Source: a bacterium (GTDB lineage: Bacteria; Bdellovibrionota_C; UBA2361; SZUA-149). From it: DNA of 5,611 bases. The position numbers and the translations under genes are program-made. A model generated the notes under the pieces. That model was not told the origin of the DNA, ran no database searches, and saw nothing but the letters and a program-made list of their open reading frames with translations. Of this stretch, positions 5,062-5,611 are shown one piece after another; the first letter of the stretch is position 1; each line of letters begins with the position of its first letter. The stretch covers positions 1-5,611 of the forward strand of contig QIGM01000164.1 of the NCBI GenBank assembly GCA_003230795.1. The letters are read 5' to 3'.

Positions 5062-5611
5062 ATGAAGAAAGCAGTTGTTTGTGGTGCTGGCGGTTTTATC
5101 GGTAGCCACTTAGTGAAGTATTTGAAGGCGAAGGGTTACTGGGTTCGCGGAGTTGACTTGAAGCTTCCCGAATTCGGGGAATCGCATGCGGATGATTTTC
5201 TTATGCTCGATTTGAGAAAGCCTGAAGATGCTCAAAGGGCCCTAGAGCTGCAAAGCGGCATCCCGGATGAAGTCTACCAGCTTGCCGCTGACATGGGTGG
5301 AATGGGGTTTATTCATACTGCTCAGCTAGAACTTATGCGCAATAGCGCCCTAGTTAATATAAACGTTCTTCACGCAGCTACTTCAGCGTCTATACCGCGC
5401 TATTTTTTCTCTTCATCGGTCTGCATCTACCCTGATATGCAACCAGGCGATCCGGAATTGTCAGAGGAAGAGGCCTATCCAGCTCAGCCAGATAACGAAT
5501 ACGGCTGGGAGAAGCTCTACGCCGAAAGAATGGCGCTCACCGCTGCACGAAAGACGCCGCTGATTGTGCGAATCGCCCGTTTCCAGAACTGTTACGGCGA
5601 AGAGGGTACCT
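5062..5611 (+). CDS. GDP-mannose 3,5-epimerase-like NAD-dependent epimerase, 5' part, cut by window edge
   Basis: The frame is open from the ATG at 5062 to the right edge, giving 183 residues, roughly half the usual length of such epimerases. It is an extended short-chain dehydrogenase with Rossmann GxxGxxG at 8-14 (GAGGFIG) and the acidic NAD-ribose residue Asp32. AADMGGMGFI (75-84) and SSSVCIYPD (117-125) resemble plant GDP-mannose 3,5-epimerase, where a Cys in this position is an acid/base residue (here Cys121). YGWEK (147-151) supplies the Tyr and Lys, and RIARFQNCYG (170-179) is also typical. The known family reaction is epimerisation of GDP-mannose to GDP-L-galactose/gulose; the bacterial substrate may differ, and a related sugar-nucleotide epimerase or dehydratase is the alternative. 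These genes commonly sit in polysaccharide clusters. It is divergent from oleB and has no obvious metabolic link to it. Confidence 0.85.
   Translation, partial: MKKAVVCGAGGFIGSHLVKYLKAKGYWVRGVDLKLPEFGESHADDFLMLDLRKPEDAQRALELQSGIPDEVYQLAADMGGMGFIHTAQLELMRNSALVNINVLHAATSASIPRYFFSSSVCIYPDMQPGDPELSEEEAYPAQPDNEYGWEKLYAERMALTAARKTPLIVRIARFQNCYGEEGT

Overview
The window looks like a bacterial chromosome of moderate GC. Genes are densely packed and intact, with overlapping stop and start codons and Shine-Dalgarno sites. The core is an ole (long-chain olefin / beta-lactone biosynthesis) gene set with separate oleB, oleC and oleD genes. This arrangement, together with a REP-associated tyrosine transposase (RAYT), suggests a Gram-negative bacterium, possibly a gammaproteobacterium. 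That assignment is an inference and weak; no rRNA or other marker gene is present.

Layout. Positions 1-247 (minus) hold the N-terminal part of a RAYT / IS200-like HUH transposase, cut by the window edge. Positions 293-424 are a nested tandem repeat: an exact 33-bp unit twice at 45-bp spacing, with a 13-bp unit five times inside and after it. At 430-1086 (plus) a free-standing ORF with a HEPN-like RNALVH motif starts six bases after the last repeat. Positions 1087-1307 are a convergent spacer containing an inverted repeat of the GGTGCCAGG type. Positions 1308-4889 (minus) are a tight three-gene operon read oleB, oleC, oleD, with both junctions overlapping. Positions 4890-5061 are a divergent intergenic region with a TTGACA promoter facing oleB, a possible promoter facing right, a 12-bp palindrome and a 9-bp inverted repeat. 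At 5062-5611 (plus) is the first 183 residues of a GDP-mannose 3,5-epimerase-like sugar-nucleotide epimerase, cut by the right edge.

How the genes work together. In known ole pathways OleA condenses two acyl-CoAs to a 2-alkyl-3-ketoacid. OleD reduces it to the 2-alkyl-3-hydroxyacid, OleC closes this to a beta-lactone using ATP, and OleB decarboxylates the lactone to a cis-olefin. All three post-condensation enzymes are here with intact catalytic motifs. OleA is not: oleB, the first gene, is preceded by a divergent epimerase gene. The head enzyme must be encoded elsewhere, or the substrate comes from another source. The left third (RAYT, repeat block, orphan HEPN-like gene, palindromic spacer) looks like accessory DNA next to the metabolic operon.
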